DNA of 36,646 nucleotides. It comes from Parashewanella hymeniacidonis. GTDB lineage: Bacteria > Pseudomonadota > Gammaproteobacteria > Enterobacterales > Shewanellaceae. Shown one piece after another: positions 29,752-36,646 of this stretch. Where the stretch lies: positions 1-36,646 of the forward strand of contig NZ_JAFEUN010000042.1 of NCBI RefSeq assembly GCF_016900895.1. Reading direction: 5' to 3'. The notes beneath the pieces were generated by a model that made no database searches, was not told the origin of the DNA, and saw nothing but the letters and a program-made list of their open reading frames with translations. The translations under genes and the position numbers were made by a program. Positions within the stretch are counted from its first letter, which is position 1. Each line of letters begins with the position of its first letter.

Positions 29752-30683
29752 TAGAGCCAATACTCTTCATCGATGGATTTACTGGTAAAATCAAAGCCAT
29801 TATTTTTCACTTCTTTCAGCACAAAATCGATGAATTCTTTAGCCGGCCTACTCAAGTAGGCCCTTGAAGGGTAAACGATGTTGTATATTCCCTTTACCGA
29901 TTCAATCTCGGGTAACACTTTTATTAAATCACCATTTTCTACTTGTGATTGCACGAAGTCATTAGGTAAACATGCAATACCTTTTCCTTCAATGGCGGCC
30001 ATTTTTGCAAATGCAACACTATTGGTAATCAAATTCCCTTTAAGCTTAATGTTGCCAAGATTTGAAAAGTCTGACGTATCGTTAATAACTTTACTGCTCA
30101 TAAAGCGATATAAAATACAGTTGTGTTTTTCTAAATCCATTGCTGAACACAAGTTTCCATGTTCTTCTATATATGCGGGGCTAGCGTAAAAATGGACTTC
30201 TCTTTCGAATAAGGGACGGACCACAAGATCTGCGTCTTCTGTTTGGATGCCAATCCGGAAAGCAACATCTAAGTTGTGCTTCACCATATCAAGCGGCTCT
30301 GTTGTCACCAATAGTTCCACATCAATCTGTGGGTGTTTGTCTATAAAAGAAAATATGAGTGAACACAGATGGCTTGCTTTAGGGAGTGGCAACATCTGTA
30401 TTCTTAGCTTGCCTGACAGCGGAGCTTTATCGGTATTTAAACCACTCACTAGGTTCTCTAACTCAGAAATCATCGAGATTGTTTGCTGGTAAAATCGCTC
30501 TCCAGCTGCAGTAGGAACCATTTCTCTGCCGTGGCGATGAAAGAGTTTAATAGACAACTCTTCTTCTAAAGATTTTAATCGACGACTGATTGTTGATTTA
30601 GGAATGCTTAATTGAGCGGCAGTATCGTTAATGCTTTTTTTCTCGACTATTCTGTGGAAAAGTGAGATATCTTCTGTCTTCAT
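29751..30683 (-). CDS. LysR-family transcriptional regulator
   Basis: The 310-residue protein has an N-terminal winged helix (about 1-60, with NDTAAQLSIPKSTISRRLKSLEEEL as the DNA-binding helices) and a LysR substrate-binding domain (about 90-295). It resembles the CrgA-like subgroup (RLSG..-type LSGKLRI linker, AFRIGIQTEDADLVVRPL). It is divergent from an RND efflux operon across about 120 bp, so it most likely controls that operon and itself. Its TAG stop is made by the end of the family A element; without the element the frame would end TAA after the same Leu. The extra C-terminal tail (about 295-310) is not part of the core fold. Confidence 0.9.
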   Translation of the reverse strand: MKTEDISLFHRIVEKKSINDTAAQLSIPKSTISRRLKSLEEELSIKLFHRHGREMVPTAAGERFYQQTISMISELENLVSGLNTDKAPLSGKLRIQMLPLPKASHLCSLIFSFIDKHPQIDVELLVTTEPLDMVKHNLDVAFRIGIQTEDADLVVRPLFEREVHFYASPAYIEEHGNLCSAMDLEKHNCILYRFMSSKVINDTSDFSNLGNIKLKGNLITNSVAFAKMAAIEGKGIACLPNDFVQSQVENGDLIKVLPEIESVKGIYNIVYPSRAYLSRPAKEFIDFVLKEVKNNGFDFTSKSIDEEYWL

Positions 30684-30768
30684 ATAATTTTACCTGCTGC
30701 TAAATCTGTTCCACTTTATGCAACGAATACTCCCATTTAAAACCGTATTTTGCAACGATAGTTCGAAG

Positions 30769-30774
30769 TATAAT
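30769..30774 (+). promoter_or_regulatory. putative -10 of the RND operon with nearby TTCGAA palindrome
   Basis: TATAAT at 30769-30774 lies 30 nt before the preferred adaptor ATG. A near-palindrome centred on TTCGAA (about 30759-30772) overlaps it and could be the LysR target. No good -35 is seen, as expected for an activator-dependent promoter. Confidence 0.4.
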
Positions 30775-30804
30775 TTCAGCAATTTTTTATATGGATCTTT
30801 TGAA

Positions 30805-31884
30805 ATGTTTAAGCCACGTTATATCAGTATCTTAATTGCAAGCATGTTGTTTATGACTGCTTGTAGTCCTAAACAAGAAGTTGTGACTTCTAGTGAAGTT
30901 ATTCAACCAGTGAAGCTATTTACGATCCCGAGTGAAGAAAGCCGTAATACTAGGACTTATCCTGCAAAGGTGGCTGCAAACAAGCAGGCTGATTTATCTT
31001 TTAGAGTCAGTGGTGTCATGGAAAAGAGGCCGCCATTCGAAGGTGTTCAAGTTAAAAAAGGTCAGTCACTAGCAAAATTAGAAGATAAAGATGCCAAAAA
31101 TAATCTGTTAAACCGTGAAGCTGATTATGAGCTAGCGAGTGCTGAATTTAAACGTGTCCAAAAGTTACTTAAACAAAAACTGATCTCGCAATCAAATTAC
31201 GATACAGCCAAAGCCAAGCAAAAATCAGCTGATGCAGCACTGGCCTCTGCTAAAGATCAACTTAGTTATACTACCCTTTATGCACCATTTGATGGAATCG
31301 TCGCTAAAGTTAGCGTAGATAACTACCAGGTGGTTGGTGCAAATCAAGCGGTTTTAACACTGCAAAAAAACGACAGTGTAGATTTAGAAGTTCAAATTCC
31401 AGAATATTTAGTCGCCAAGTATTCAGTGAATGAGCGTTATAAAAAAATAAAGAGCTCAGCACAGTTTATTGGCGATAAAAATCATACTTACCCAGTCACT
31501 CTCAAAGAATTTACAACTCAAGTCACTCCGGGCACTCAAGCATATGAAGTGGTTTTTAGTCTTGCACAACCAAAAGACTTAAAACTACTTCCTGGTATGA
31601 CTGCCGAAGTCACTTTTATTTTGCCAAATGATGGGCCTGATCATGTTTATCCTGTTGTTCCTTTGTCTGCTGTCGAGAATGCTGATGCCAATGGTGAGTC
31701 TGTGGCTTGGGTTTTCAGCAATGGGCAAGTAAAAGAACGAACAATTAAGTTAGGAAAAATCACCGATGATGGCATTCAGATCATTAGTGGCTTAACTGCA
31801 GGCGAGCAAATCGTTTCTGCCGGAATCCAACACTTATCAGAAGATATGAAAGTTAAGCCTTTAAAATGGGAACGTGGAGTTTAA
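30805..31884 (+). CDS. RND efflux periplasmic adaptor (lipoprotein)
   Basis: With ATG at 30805 the protein has 359 residues. It starts with a lipoprotein signal MFKPRYISILIASMLFMTAC with a lipobox (FMTAC) and lipidation Cys20. The in-frame ATG at 30718 would bury that signal behind 29 residues and precede the -10 box, so I reject it. The body is a membrane fusion protein: lipoyl half-motif (KVAANKQADLSFRVSG), a short helical hairpin (about 85-140), the second lipoyl half (YTTLYAPFDGIVAKV), beta-barrel and membrane-proximal domain. It links the RND pump in the inner membrane to an outer-membrane channel. The permease starts 3 bp after its stop. Confidence 0.92.
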   Translation: MFKPRYISILIASMLFMTACSPKQEVVTSSEVIQPVKLFTIPSEESRNTRTYPAKVAANKQADLSFRVSGVMEKRPPFEGVQVKKGQSLAKLEDKDAKNNLLNREADYELASAEFKRVQKLLKQKLISQSNYDTAKAKQKSADAALASAKDQLSYTTLYAPFDGIVAKVSVDNYQVVGANQAVLTLQKNDSVDLEVQIPEYLVAKYSVNERYKKIKSSAQFIGDKNHTYPVTLKEFTTQVTPGTQAYEVVFSLAQPKDLKLLPGMTAEVTFILPNDGPDHVYPVVPLSAVENADANGESVAWVFSNGQVKERTIKLGKITDDGIQIISGLTAGEQIVSAGIQHLSEDMKVKPLKWERGV

Positions 31885-31887
31885 ACC

Positions 31888-34800
31888 ATGAATATCGCAC
31901 AGTTTTCCATTGAGAGAAAAGTCATTAGTTGGATGTTCGTACTGATTTTACTGATTGGCGGCGCAATTTCATTTACTGGGTTAGGGCAATTAGAATTTCC
32001 TGAATTTACGATTAAACAGGCCCTAGTAAATACAGTATACCCTGGCGCATCACCTGAACAAGTTGAAGAAGAGGTTACCCTCCCGCTTGAAGATGCTATT
32101 CAGCAATTGGATGCAGTTAAACATGTAAAGTCGGTTAATAGCGCAGGTTTATCTCAGATTGAGATTGAAGTTTATGACTCGTATGGGCCTAAAGAACTTC
32201 CGCAAGTTTGGGATGAAGTACGTCGAAAAGTAAATGATTTACAAGGTCAATTTCCTCAAGGTGTTCAGAAACCTCAAGTCATCGACTATTTTGGTGACGT
32301 TTTTGGTTTGCTGTACAACTTAAATGGCGACGGCTATACATCGAGAGAGCTGAAGAATTACGCAGACTTTTTACGCAGAGAGTTGGTACTTATTGACGGC
32401 GTTAAAAAAGTATCGGTAACAGGCAATATTCCTCAGCAAATTTTTGTTGAGATCTCTCCAGAAAAGTTGGTAAGTCTTGGTTTAAGTCCTGCTTCAATTT
32501 TCAGAACCATTCAACAACAAAATGTCGTATCAAATGCAGGGAGCATTCGCATTGATAACAACCGTATTCGGATTCACCCAACAGGTGAATTTAAGAATAT
32601 TGATGATTTGCGAAATCTTCTCGTAAGTCCACCTAATAGTACTAAATTGGTGTATCTAAAAGATATTGCTAAGGTTTACAAGGGCTATAGTGAAACACCA
32701 CGTGTGCTTTATCACAATCAAGGTGAACCTGCGATTTCAGTAGGTATTTCATTTGCTTCAGGCGTCAATGTTGTTGATGTGGGCAATGCGGTAAAAGCTC
32801 GATTGACAGAACTCAAAGATCGTCAGCCTTTAGGGATGGAACTGAATAAAATTTATGACCAAGCACAAGTTGTTGATACTACTGTAACGGGTTTCGTTAT
32901 CAATTTGGCTGAATCTGTAGCCATTGTGATCGGTGTTTTGCTTCTATTCATGGGAGTACGCTCTGGTATTTTAATGGGCTTAATTTTGTTGCTGTCTATT
33001 CTTGGTACTTTCATCGTTATGAAAGTGATGGGGATTGAGTTACAAATCATTTCTCTTGGAGCATTGATTATTGCACTGGGTATGCTGGTGGATAACGCTA
33101 TTGTCGTTACTGAAGGTGTGATAATCGGTTTAAAGCGTGGGCAAACTCGTTTACAGGCTGCTAAAGGTATTGTATCTCAAACCCAATGGCCATTATTAGG
33201 CGCAACGGTTATTGCCATCATTGCATTTGCTCCTATTGGTCTTTCGCAAAATGCCGCCGGTGAGTTTTGTCGCTCATTGTTCTATGTGTTATTAATTTCA
33301 CTGTTTATCAGCTGGATCACCGCAATAACCCTAACGCCATTCTTCTGTAATATTGCATTTAAAGATGGCGAGCAAAAAGCTGACGATGGAAGTAATGATC
33401 CATACAAAGGCATTGTGTTTACGGTTTATGGTAAAGTACTTTCTGCGGCGATTCATCATCGTGCAGTAACAATCTTATTGATTGTTGCAGCACTTGGTGG
33501 AGCAATTGCTGGCTTTGGCCATATTAAAAATGTATTTTTCCCTGCCTCAAATACACCGATTTTCTTTGTGGATGTTTGGTTACCTGAAGGTACTGATATT
33601 AAAGCCAACGAAAGTTATATGCAGAAAATCGAGAAAGACATCCTTACTAGTGAAGCTGAACACAAAAATGGTGTAGAAAACCTAACAACAGTAATCGGTC
33701 AGGGCGCACAGCGTTTTGTTTTGCCTTATGCACCAGAAAAAGGGTATGCAGCTTATAGCCAGCTATTGATAGAAATGAAAGATCTTGATTCTCTTAAAAG
33801 CTATATGCCTAGACTGCAAGATCAGCTAAGACAGAAATATCCTGAAGCTGAATTTAGATTTAAACCTTTGGAAAATGGTCCTTCACCAGCCGCTAAAATT
33901 GAAGCACGCTTTTATGGGGATGATCCTATTGTTTTACGTGAGCTTGCCGCTAAAGCTGGAGCAATTCTAAAAGCTGAGCCCACTGCAGATAATGTACGAC
34001 AAAATTGGCGTAACCAAGTGATGATTATTCGTCCACAAATCGCAGCGCCACAAGCGCATGCTCTAGGTATTACAAAAACAGAAATTGATGATGCGCTACA
34101 CACTAACTATTCAGGAAAAGTGATTGGTAGTTATCGGGAAACTTCACACATTTACCCTGTTGTTGCTCGAGCTCCACAAGCTGAAAGACAAGATGCAGAC
34201 AGTGTGTCTAAAATTCAGGTATGGAGTAATAAAACCTCTTCGTTTGTACCTTTGAATCAAGTAGTGTCTGAATTTAAGACTGAGTGGGAAAATCCATTAA
34301 TAGTTCGTCGCGACAGAAAACGAATGATTGCTGTTATGGCTGACCCTAAACTTGGTGTTGATGAAACGGCCGACTCCGTATTCAGAAAAGTGCGTGATAA
34401 AGTTGAGCAAATTAAACTCCCGCACGGATACAAGTTAGAATGGGGGGGAGAATACGAAAGCGCTGGTGATGCTCAAAAAGCTGTATTCAGCTCAATTCCT
34501 ATGGGTTATCTAGGGATGTTTTTGATCACTGTATTATTGTTTAACTCGGTAAGGCAGCCACTCGTTATTTGGTGCACTGTACCTTTATCAATTATTGGGA
34601 TTGTTGCAGGCCTGTTGTTATTTGATGCTCCATTCAGTTTTATGGCTTTGTTAGGAATGTTAAGTTTGACAGGAATGGTGATCAAAAACGGCATTGTTTT
34701 GGTGGATCAAATTAATCTTGAATTGAGCAATGGTAAAGAACCTTATGCCGCAGTAATTGATTCATCGGTGAGTCGTGTTCGACCGGTTTTGATGGCTGCA

Positions 34801-34959
34801 ATTACTACCATGCTTGGTATGTTGCCACTGATCAGCGATGCTTTCTTTGGGTCAATGGCGATTACGATCATTTTTGGTTTAGGCTTCGCTTCTATTTTAA
34901 CGCTGTTAATTGTGCCAGTACTTTATACTGTATTCTTTAAAATCAGAGTTCGAGCATAG
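31888..34959 (+). CDS. RND-family efflux permease (AcrB-like)
   Basis: The 1023-residue protein has the RND layout: a first membrane helix (about 11-31), a large periplasmic porter loop, helices 2-6 (about 335-500), a second periplasmic loop, and helices 8-12 (about 850-1015). Proton-relay positions match AcrB in part: Asp402 in GMLVDNAIVV (AcrB Asp407), with Asn403 where AcrB has Asp408, Lys933 in IKNGIVLVD (AcrB Lys940), and Arg965 in SRVRP. VDN at this site occurs in other RND branches, so the pump is probably active. The substrate is unknown; the sequence is HAE-1-like and lacks CzcA metal motifs. No outer-membrane channel gene follows, so a TolC encoded elsewhere is implied. Confidence 0.93.
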   Translation: MNIAQFSIERKVISWMFVLILLIGGAISFTGLGQLEFPEFTIKQALVNTVYPGASPEQVEEEVTLPLEDAIQQLDAVKHVKSVNSAGLSQIEIEVYDSYGPKELPQVWDEVRRKVNDLQGQFPQGVQKPQVIDYFGDVFGLLYNLNGDGYTSRELKNYADFLRRELVLIDGVKKVSVTGNIPQQIFVEISPEKLVSLGLSPASIFRTIQQQNVVSNAGSIRIDNNRIRIHPTGEFKNIDDLRNLLVSPPNSTKLVYLKDIAKVYKGYSETPRVLYHNQGEPAISVGISFASGVNVVDVGNAVKARLTELKDRQPLGMELNKIYDQAQVVDTTVTGFVINLAESVAIVIGVLLLFMGVRSGILMGLILLLSILGTFIVMKVMGIELQIISLGALIIALGMLVDNAIVVTEGVIIGLKRGQTRLQAAKGIVSQTQWPLLGATVIAIIAFAPIGLSQNAAGEFCRSLFYVLLISLFISWITAITLTPFFCNIAFKDGEQKADDGSNDPYKGIVFTVYGKVLSAAIHHRAVTILLIVAALGGAIAGFGHIKNVFFPASNTPIFFVDVWLPEGTDIKANESYMQKIEKDILTSEAEHKNGVENLTTVIGQGAQRFVLPYAPEKGYAAYSQLLIEMKDLDSLKSYMPRLQDQLRQKYPEAEFRFKPLENGPSPAAKIEARFYGDDPIVLRELAAKAGAILKAEPTADNVRQNWRNQVMIIRPQIAAPQAHALGITKTEIDDALHTNYSGKVIGSYRETSHIYPVVARAPQAERQDADSVSKIQVWSNKTSSFVPLNQVVSEFKTEWENPLIVRRDRKRMIAVMADPKLGVDETADSVFRKVRDKVEQIKLPHGYKLEWGGEYESAGDAQKAVFSSIPMGYLGMFLITVLLFNSVRQPLVIWCTVPLSIIGIVAGLLLFDAPFSFMALLGMLSLTGMVIKNGIVLVDQINLELSNGKEPYAAVIDSSVSRVRPVLMAAITTMLGMLPLISDAFFGSMAITIIFGLGFASILTLLIVPVLYTVFFKIRVRA

Positions 34960-35039
34960 CAACCTAATGATTCAAAAAGTTAGCGACCGTTTAAATTCCG
35001 TCTTACTATTAATTCATCGGAGTCAAAATTGGTGAATCA

Positions 35040-35492
35040 ATGCAATATCAAATTTCAAAAGCAAAAATTGAAGATGTAAAACAAGTCGCAGTTCTTTTCG
35101 ATAAATATCGACAATTCTATGAGCAGAAAGGTGATGTATCGCTTGCTGAGCACTTCATTCGCTCTCGAATATACGATGATAGTACGTTAATTTTTCTTGC
35201 CAAGAATGAAGAGGGCGAATTAGGTGGTTTCTGTCAGGTATTCCCTACATTTTCATCTTTGTTAGCTAAAAAGGTCTTCGTACTTAACGATGTTTTTGTT
35301 GCTCATAACCATAGGCGAAAGGGGATTGCCAAAGCGTTAACTTCCAAAGTTATTTCTATGGCAAGGATAGAGGGAGTTAATCGAGTTGAGCTAAAAACTC
35401 ACCATGACAACCTGATTGCGAAAAACCTTTATGAAGGTTTAGGCTTTAAATGTGATGATCAATTCTTATCATACGAACGAGAAATAATTTAG
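35040..35492 (+). CDS. GNAT family N-acetyltransferase
   Basis: The 150-residue protein is a single GNAT domain. FVLNDVFVAHNHRRKGIAKALTSK (about 80-103) is beta-4 plus the acetyl-CoA loop (RRKGIA), and HHDNLIAKNLYEGLGFK (about 121-137) is the usual N-x-x-A-x-x-LYE-x-x-GF motif B. The substrate cannot be told. No strong ribosome site precedes the ATG (GGTG 6 nt upstream at best). It lies 80 bp after the RND permease and may be read from the same transcript or independently. Confidence 0.85.
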   Translation: MQYQISKAKIEDVKQVAVLFDKYRQFYEQKGDVSLAEHFIRSRIYDDSTLIFLAKNEEGELGGFCQVFPTFSSLLAKKVFVLNDVFVAHNHRRKGIAKALTSKVISMARIEGVNRVELKTHHDNLIAKNLYEGLGFKCDDQFLSYEREII

Positions 35493-35527
35493 TATTATTA
35501 GCATATTAATATGATAAAGAGGTTTAT

Positions 35528-35917
35528 ATGAAAACAGGATTGAAATTACTACTGGTATTTCTCTTCCAAGCTTTTTCTGTGTTTGCAGCTACTCCAGAAC
35601 AAAAATTAGTGGATGAAGCGTTATCATGTGCTTCGTATTATCAAATCAGTAGCCGTGCTCTGGAGCAAATGAATGTGCCTCAGATGAAGAACGTTGCTGA
35701 AAGGCTTAAAGGCTCTGAAAAACTAGCGATTAAAATTGCAATAAAATATGATAAGGATGCAGAAGCTAAGCTCCAAAAAGTGATGCAACAACAAATGAGT
35801 GTAATGAAGAACTCAACGGGATTAAAAGATATGATCGCTAAGTACAGACAACAATGTATGACTTTGCTATCAGATCCTGACAAACGTCTCGATTATTGGG
35901 AGATGGCGTTGATGTGA
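35528..35917 (+). CDS. small exported protein of unknown function
   Basis: The 129-residue product has a clear signal peptide (MKTGLKLLLVFLFQAFSVFA, then ATPEQ) and a helical mature part of about 109 residues. There are two cysteines in the mature part (about Cys34 and Cys110) that could form a disulfide. The charged helices include KLQKVMQQQMSVMKN. GAGG lies about 6 nt before the ATG. I do not recognise a family. It lies 36 bp after the GNAT gene on the same strand. Periplasmic location is inferred. Confidence 0.72.
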   Translation: MKTGLKLLLVFLFQAFSVFAATPEQKLVDEALSCASYYQISSRALEQMNVPQMKNVAERLKGSEKLAIKIAIKYDKDAEAKLQKVMQQQMSVMKNSTGLKDMIAKYRQQCMTLLSDPDKRLDYWEMALM

Positions 35918-35987
35918 AATAATTTTCGTTGATCCTCGTTCTTAATACTGAGTGTAGTGGGAAATTATAGTAAAAGATGAGAAAACT

Positions 35988-36368
35988 ATGATCTTTGGAT
36001 TGGGTTTGATAGGTGCAGCTATTTGTCTTTATTGCCATATAATGAGCAATAAAAACTCTATATCAGGTGCGAACACAATGCTATCTTCTGAAAAAGATAA
36101 ATTAGCGTTGTTCAACTTTAGTTACATTGTTGTTTTACATGTAATAACAGGGGCTGTATTGGCAGTAGCAGCATTTGACGTTATTTCTAAAATGCATATT
36201 TTTGGTTTAATGTCATTTATTTCTCTGCTCTACCTTCTTTTCTTCGTTTGGCGAAGTTACTTAGGTTTTGTTGTCGGTCAACCTTATAAGAAATTAGATT
36301 ACCTAGAGACGTTAGGCTTCTTAATAACAGGGCTCTCAGCTGTCGGTGGGTTATATTTCGTAAAATAA
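35988..36368 (+). CDS. small membrane protein of unknown function
   Basis: The 126-residue product has four predicted membrane segments (about 2-20, 43-66, 71-91, 107-124). It has short loops with a basic patch (QPYKKLDYLE) between the third and fourth. I do not recognise a family. A GATGAG sequence 6-7 nt upstream serves as a ribosome site. It is followed by a strong terminator and then the intron, so it is the last gene before the inserted element. Confidence 0.7.
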   Translation: MIFGLGLIGAAICLYCHIMSNKNSISGANTMLSSEKDKLALFNFSYIVVLHVITGAVLAVAAFDVISKMHIFGLMSFISLLYLLFFVWRSYLGFVVGQPYKKLDYLETLGFLITGLSAVGGLYFVK

Positions 36369-36384
36369 AACGTTATATTTTATT

Positions 36385-36415
36385 AGGCACTTCGAACATT
36401 CGAAGTGCCTTTTTT
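36385..36415 (+). terminator. rho-independent terminator, group IIC intron target
   Basis: AGGCACTTCGAA and TTCGAAGTGCCT (36385-36410) form a perfect 12 bp stem with a minimal loop, followed by TTTTTT. It ends the small membrane protein gene. Group IIC introns insert just after such hairpins, and the intron sequence starts at the next base. Confidence 0.9.
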
Positions 36416-36646
36416 GTTTGCCCAGCGAAGCTGGCAAACCCGACAGGTTGAAAGAAACCTGTATCGCCCCGACTGAGGGGAAGATAATCCGAATGGCAAG
36501 GGCGTTGTTGGCTAACGGCAGGGTCTGAAGGAAGCCATAGGAAGTTAGAGGAACACAGCGAAAGTGAACCTGATTCGGCATAATAGAGAGGTAAGCGTCC
36601 GAAATAGCGCAACGCCAAATACTCAGTCAGCTCTATTGTGTGTTTG
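36416..36646 (+). mobile_element. 5' part of a group IIC-like intron (runs off the window)
   Basis: The sequence starts GTTTGCCCAGC at the end of the T-run. That is one base from the GTGTGCCCGGC start I recall for the class C intron of Oceanobacillus iheyensis. It then follows the domain I order: a GACAGGTTGAAAG..CCTGTATC stem, GGTCTGAAGGAAGCC, GAGGAACAC, GTGAACCTGATTCGGC, CCGAAATAGCGCAACGCC. No real gene is present; small minus-strand ORFs here are by-products of the RNA structure. The reverse transcriptase/maturase, if present, lies to the right of the window. The comparison with known introns is from memory. Confidence 0.78.

Noticed and set aside
30718-30804. Upstream start of the RND adaptor (29 extra residues)
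   Set aside because: It would hide the lipoprotein signal, and it precedes the TATAAT box; the ATG at 30805 fits both.
31888-34959. Heavy-metal (CzcA-type) efflux pump
   Set aside because: The transmembrane helix 4 motif GMLVDNAIVV is HAE-like and lacks the CzcA D-G-A-V metal-pump pattern.
36351-36618. Two overlapping minus-strand ORFs of 76 and 81 codons at the right edge
   Set aside because: They run antisense through the terminator and the intron-like RNA, have no ribosome site, and owe their open frame to structured RNA sequence.

Overview
The window is a 36.6 kb piece of an AT-rich gammaproteobacterial chromosome. The gene order suggests a Shewanella-like or other Alteromonadales organism: csiV next to mfd, smc between cysZ and zipA-ligA, and pta-ackA next to yfbV and pflA-pflB. 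A smc gene in place of mukB argues against Enterobacterales, Vibrionaceae and Pasteurellaceae. The species cannot be fixed from this sequence alone.

Layout. 1-4.8 kb: possible 3' end of a gene, then csiV and mfd (minus strand, overlapping by 4 nt). 4.8-6.2 kb: an NAD(P)-binding reductase-like protein and a YiiM-like MOSC protein. 6.2-6.5 kb: a structured mobile element of about 280 bp (family B) whose end supplies the MOSC stop codon. 6.5-7.9 kb: two tandem paralogous exported proteins of unknown function. 8-12.5 kb: cysK, a DUF5916-type outer-membrane protein and cysZ (all minus). 12.6-12.9 kb: a 297 bp mobile element (family A, copy 1) ending 3 nt before the smc start codon. 12.9-19.8 kb: smc, zipA, ligA and a small potassium-channel-like protein. 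19.9-27 kb: the mixed-acid cluster pta, ackA, (yfbV), pflA, pflB, with a PdhR-type operator in front of pflB. 27.5-29.5 kb: DoxX-like protein, nitroreductase and a GNAT. 29.45-29.75 kb: family A copy 2, inverted, wedged between two convergent stop codons. 29.75-35 kb: LysR regulator divergent from an RND efflux adaptor and permease. 35-36.4 kb: a GNAT and two small proteins of unknown function. From 36.416 kb to the window end: the 5' part of what looks like a group IIC intron, starting directly after a rho-independent terminator.

How the genes work together. Pyruvate formate-lyase with its activase makes acetyl-CoA and formate from pyruvate, and Pta and AckA turn acetyl-CoA into acetate with ATP. 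CysZ imports sulfate and CysK fixes sulfide into cysteine. SMC, ZipA and LigA serve chromosome segregation, division and replication. The LysR/RND group is a typical self-regulated efflux locus that lacks its own outer-membrane channel.

The most unusual content is non-coding. Three TA-flanked palindromic elements without ORFs (two families) sit exactly on gene boundaries. Because their ends begin with G, insertion into TA creates TAG, so stop codons are kept or recreated. One of them has become the translation-initiation region of smc. The terminator-intron junction at the right edge is the other clear mobile-element signal. I did not find a CRISPR array, rRNA, tRNA, prophage or a recognisable defence system.
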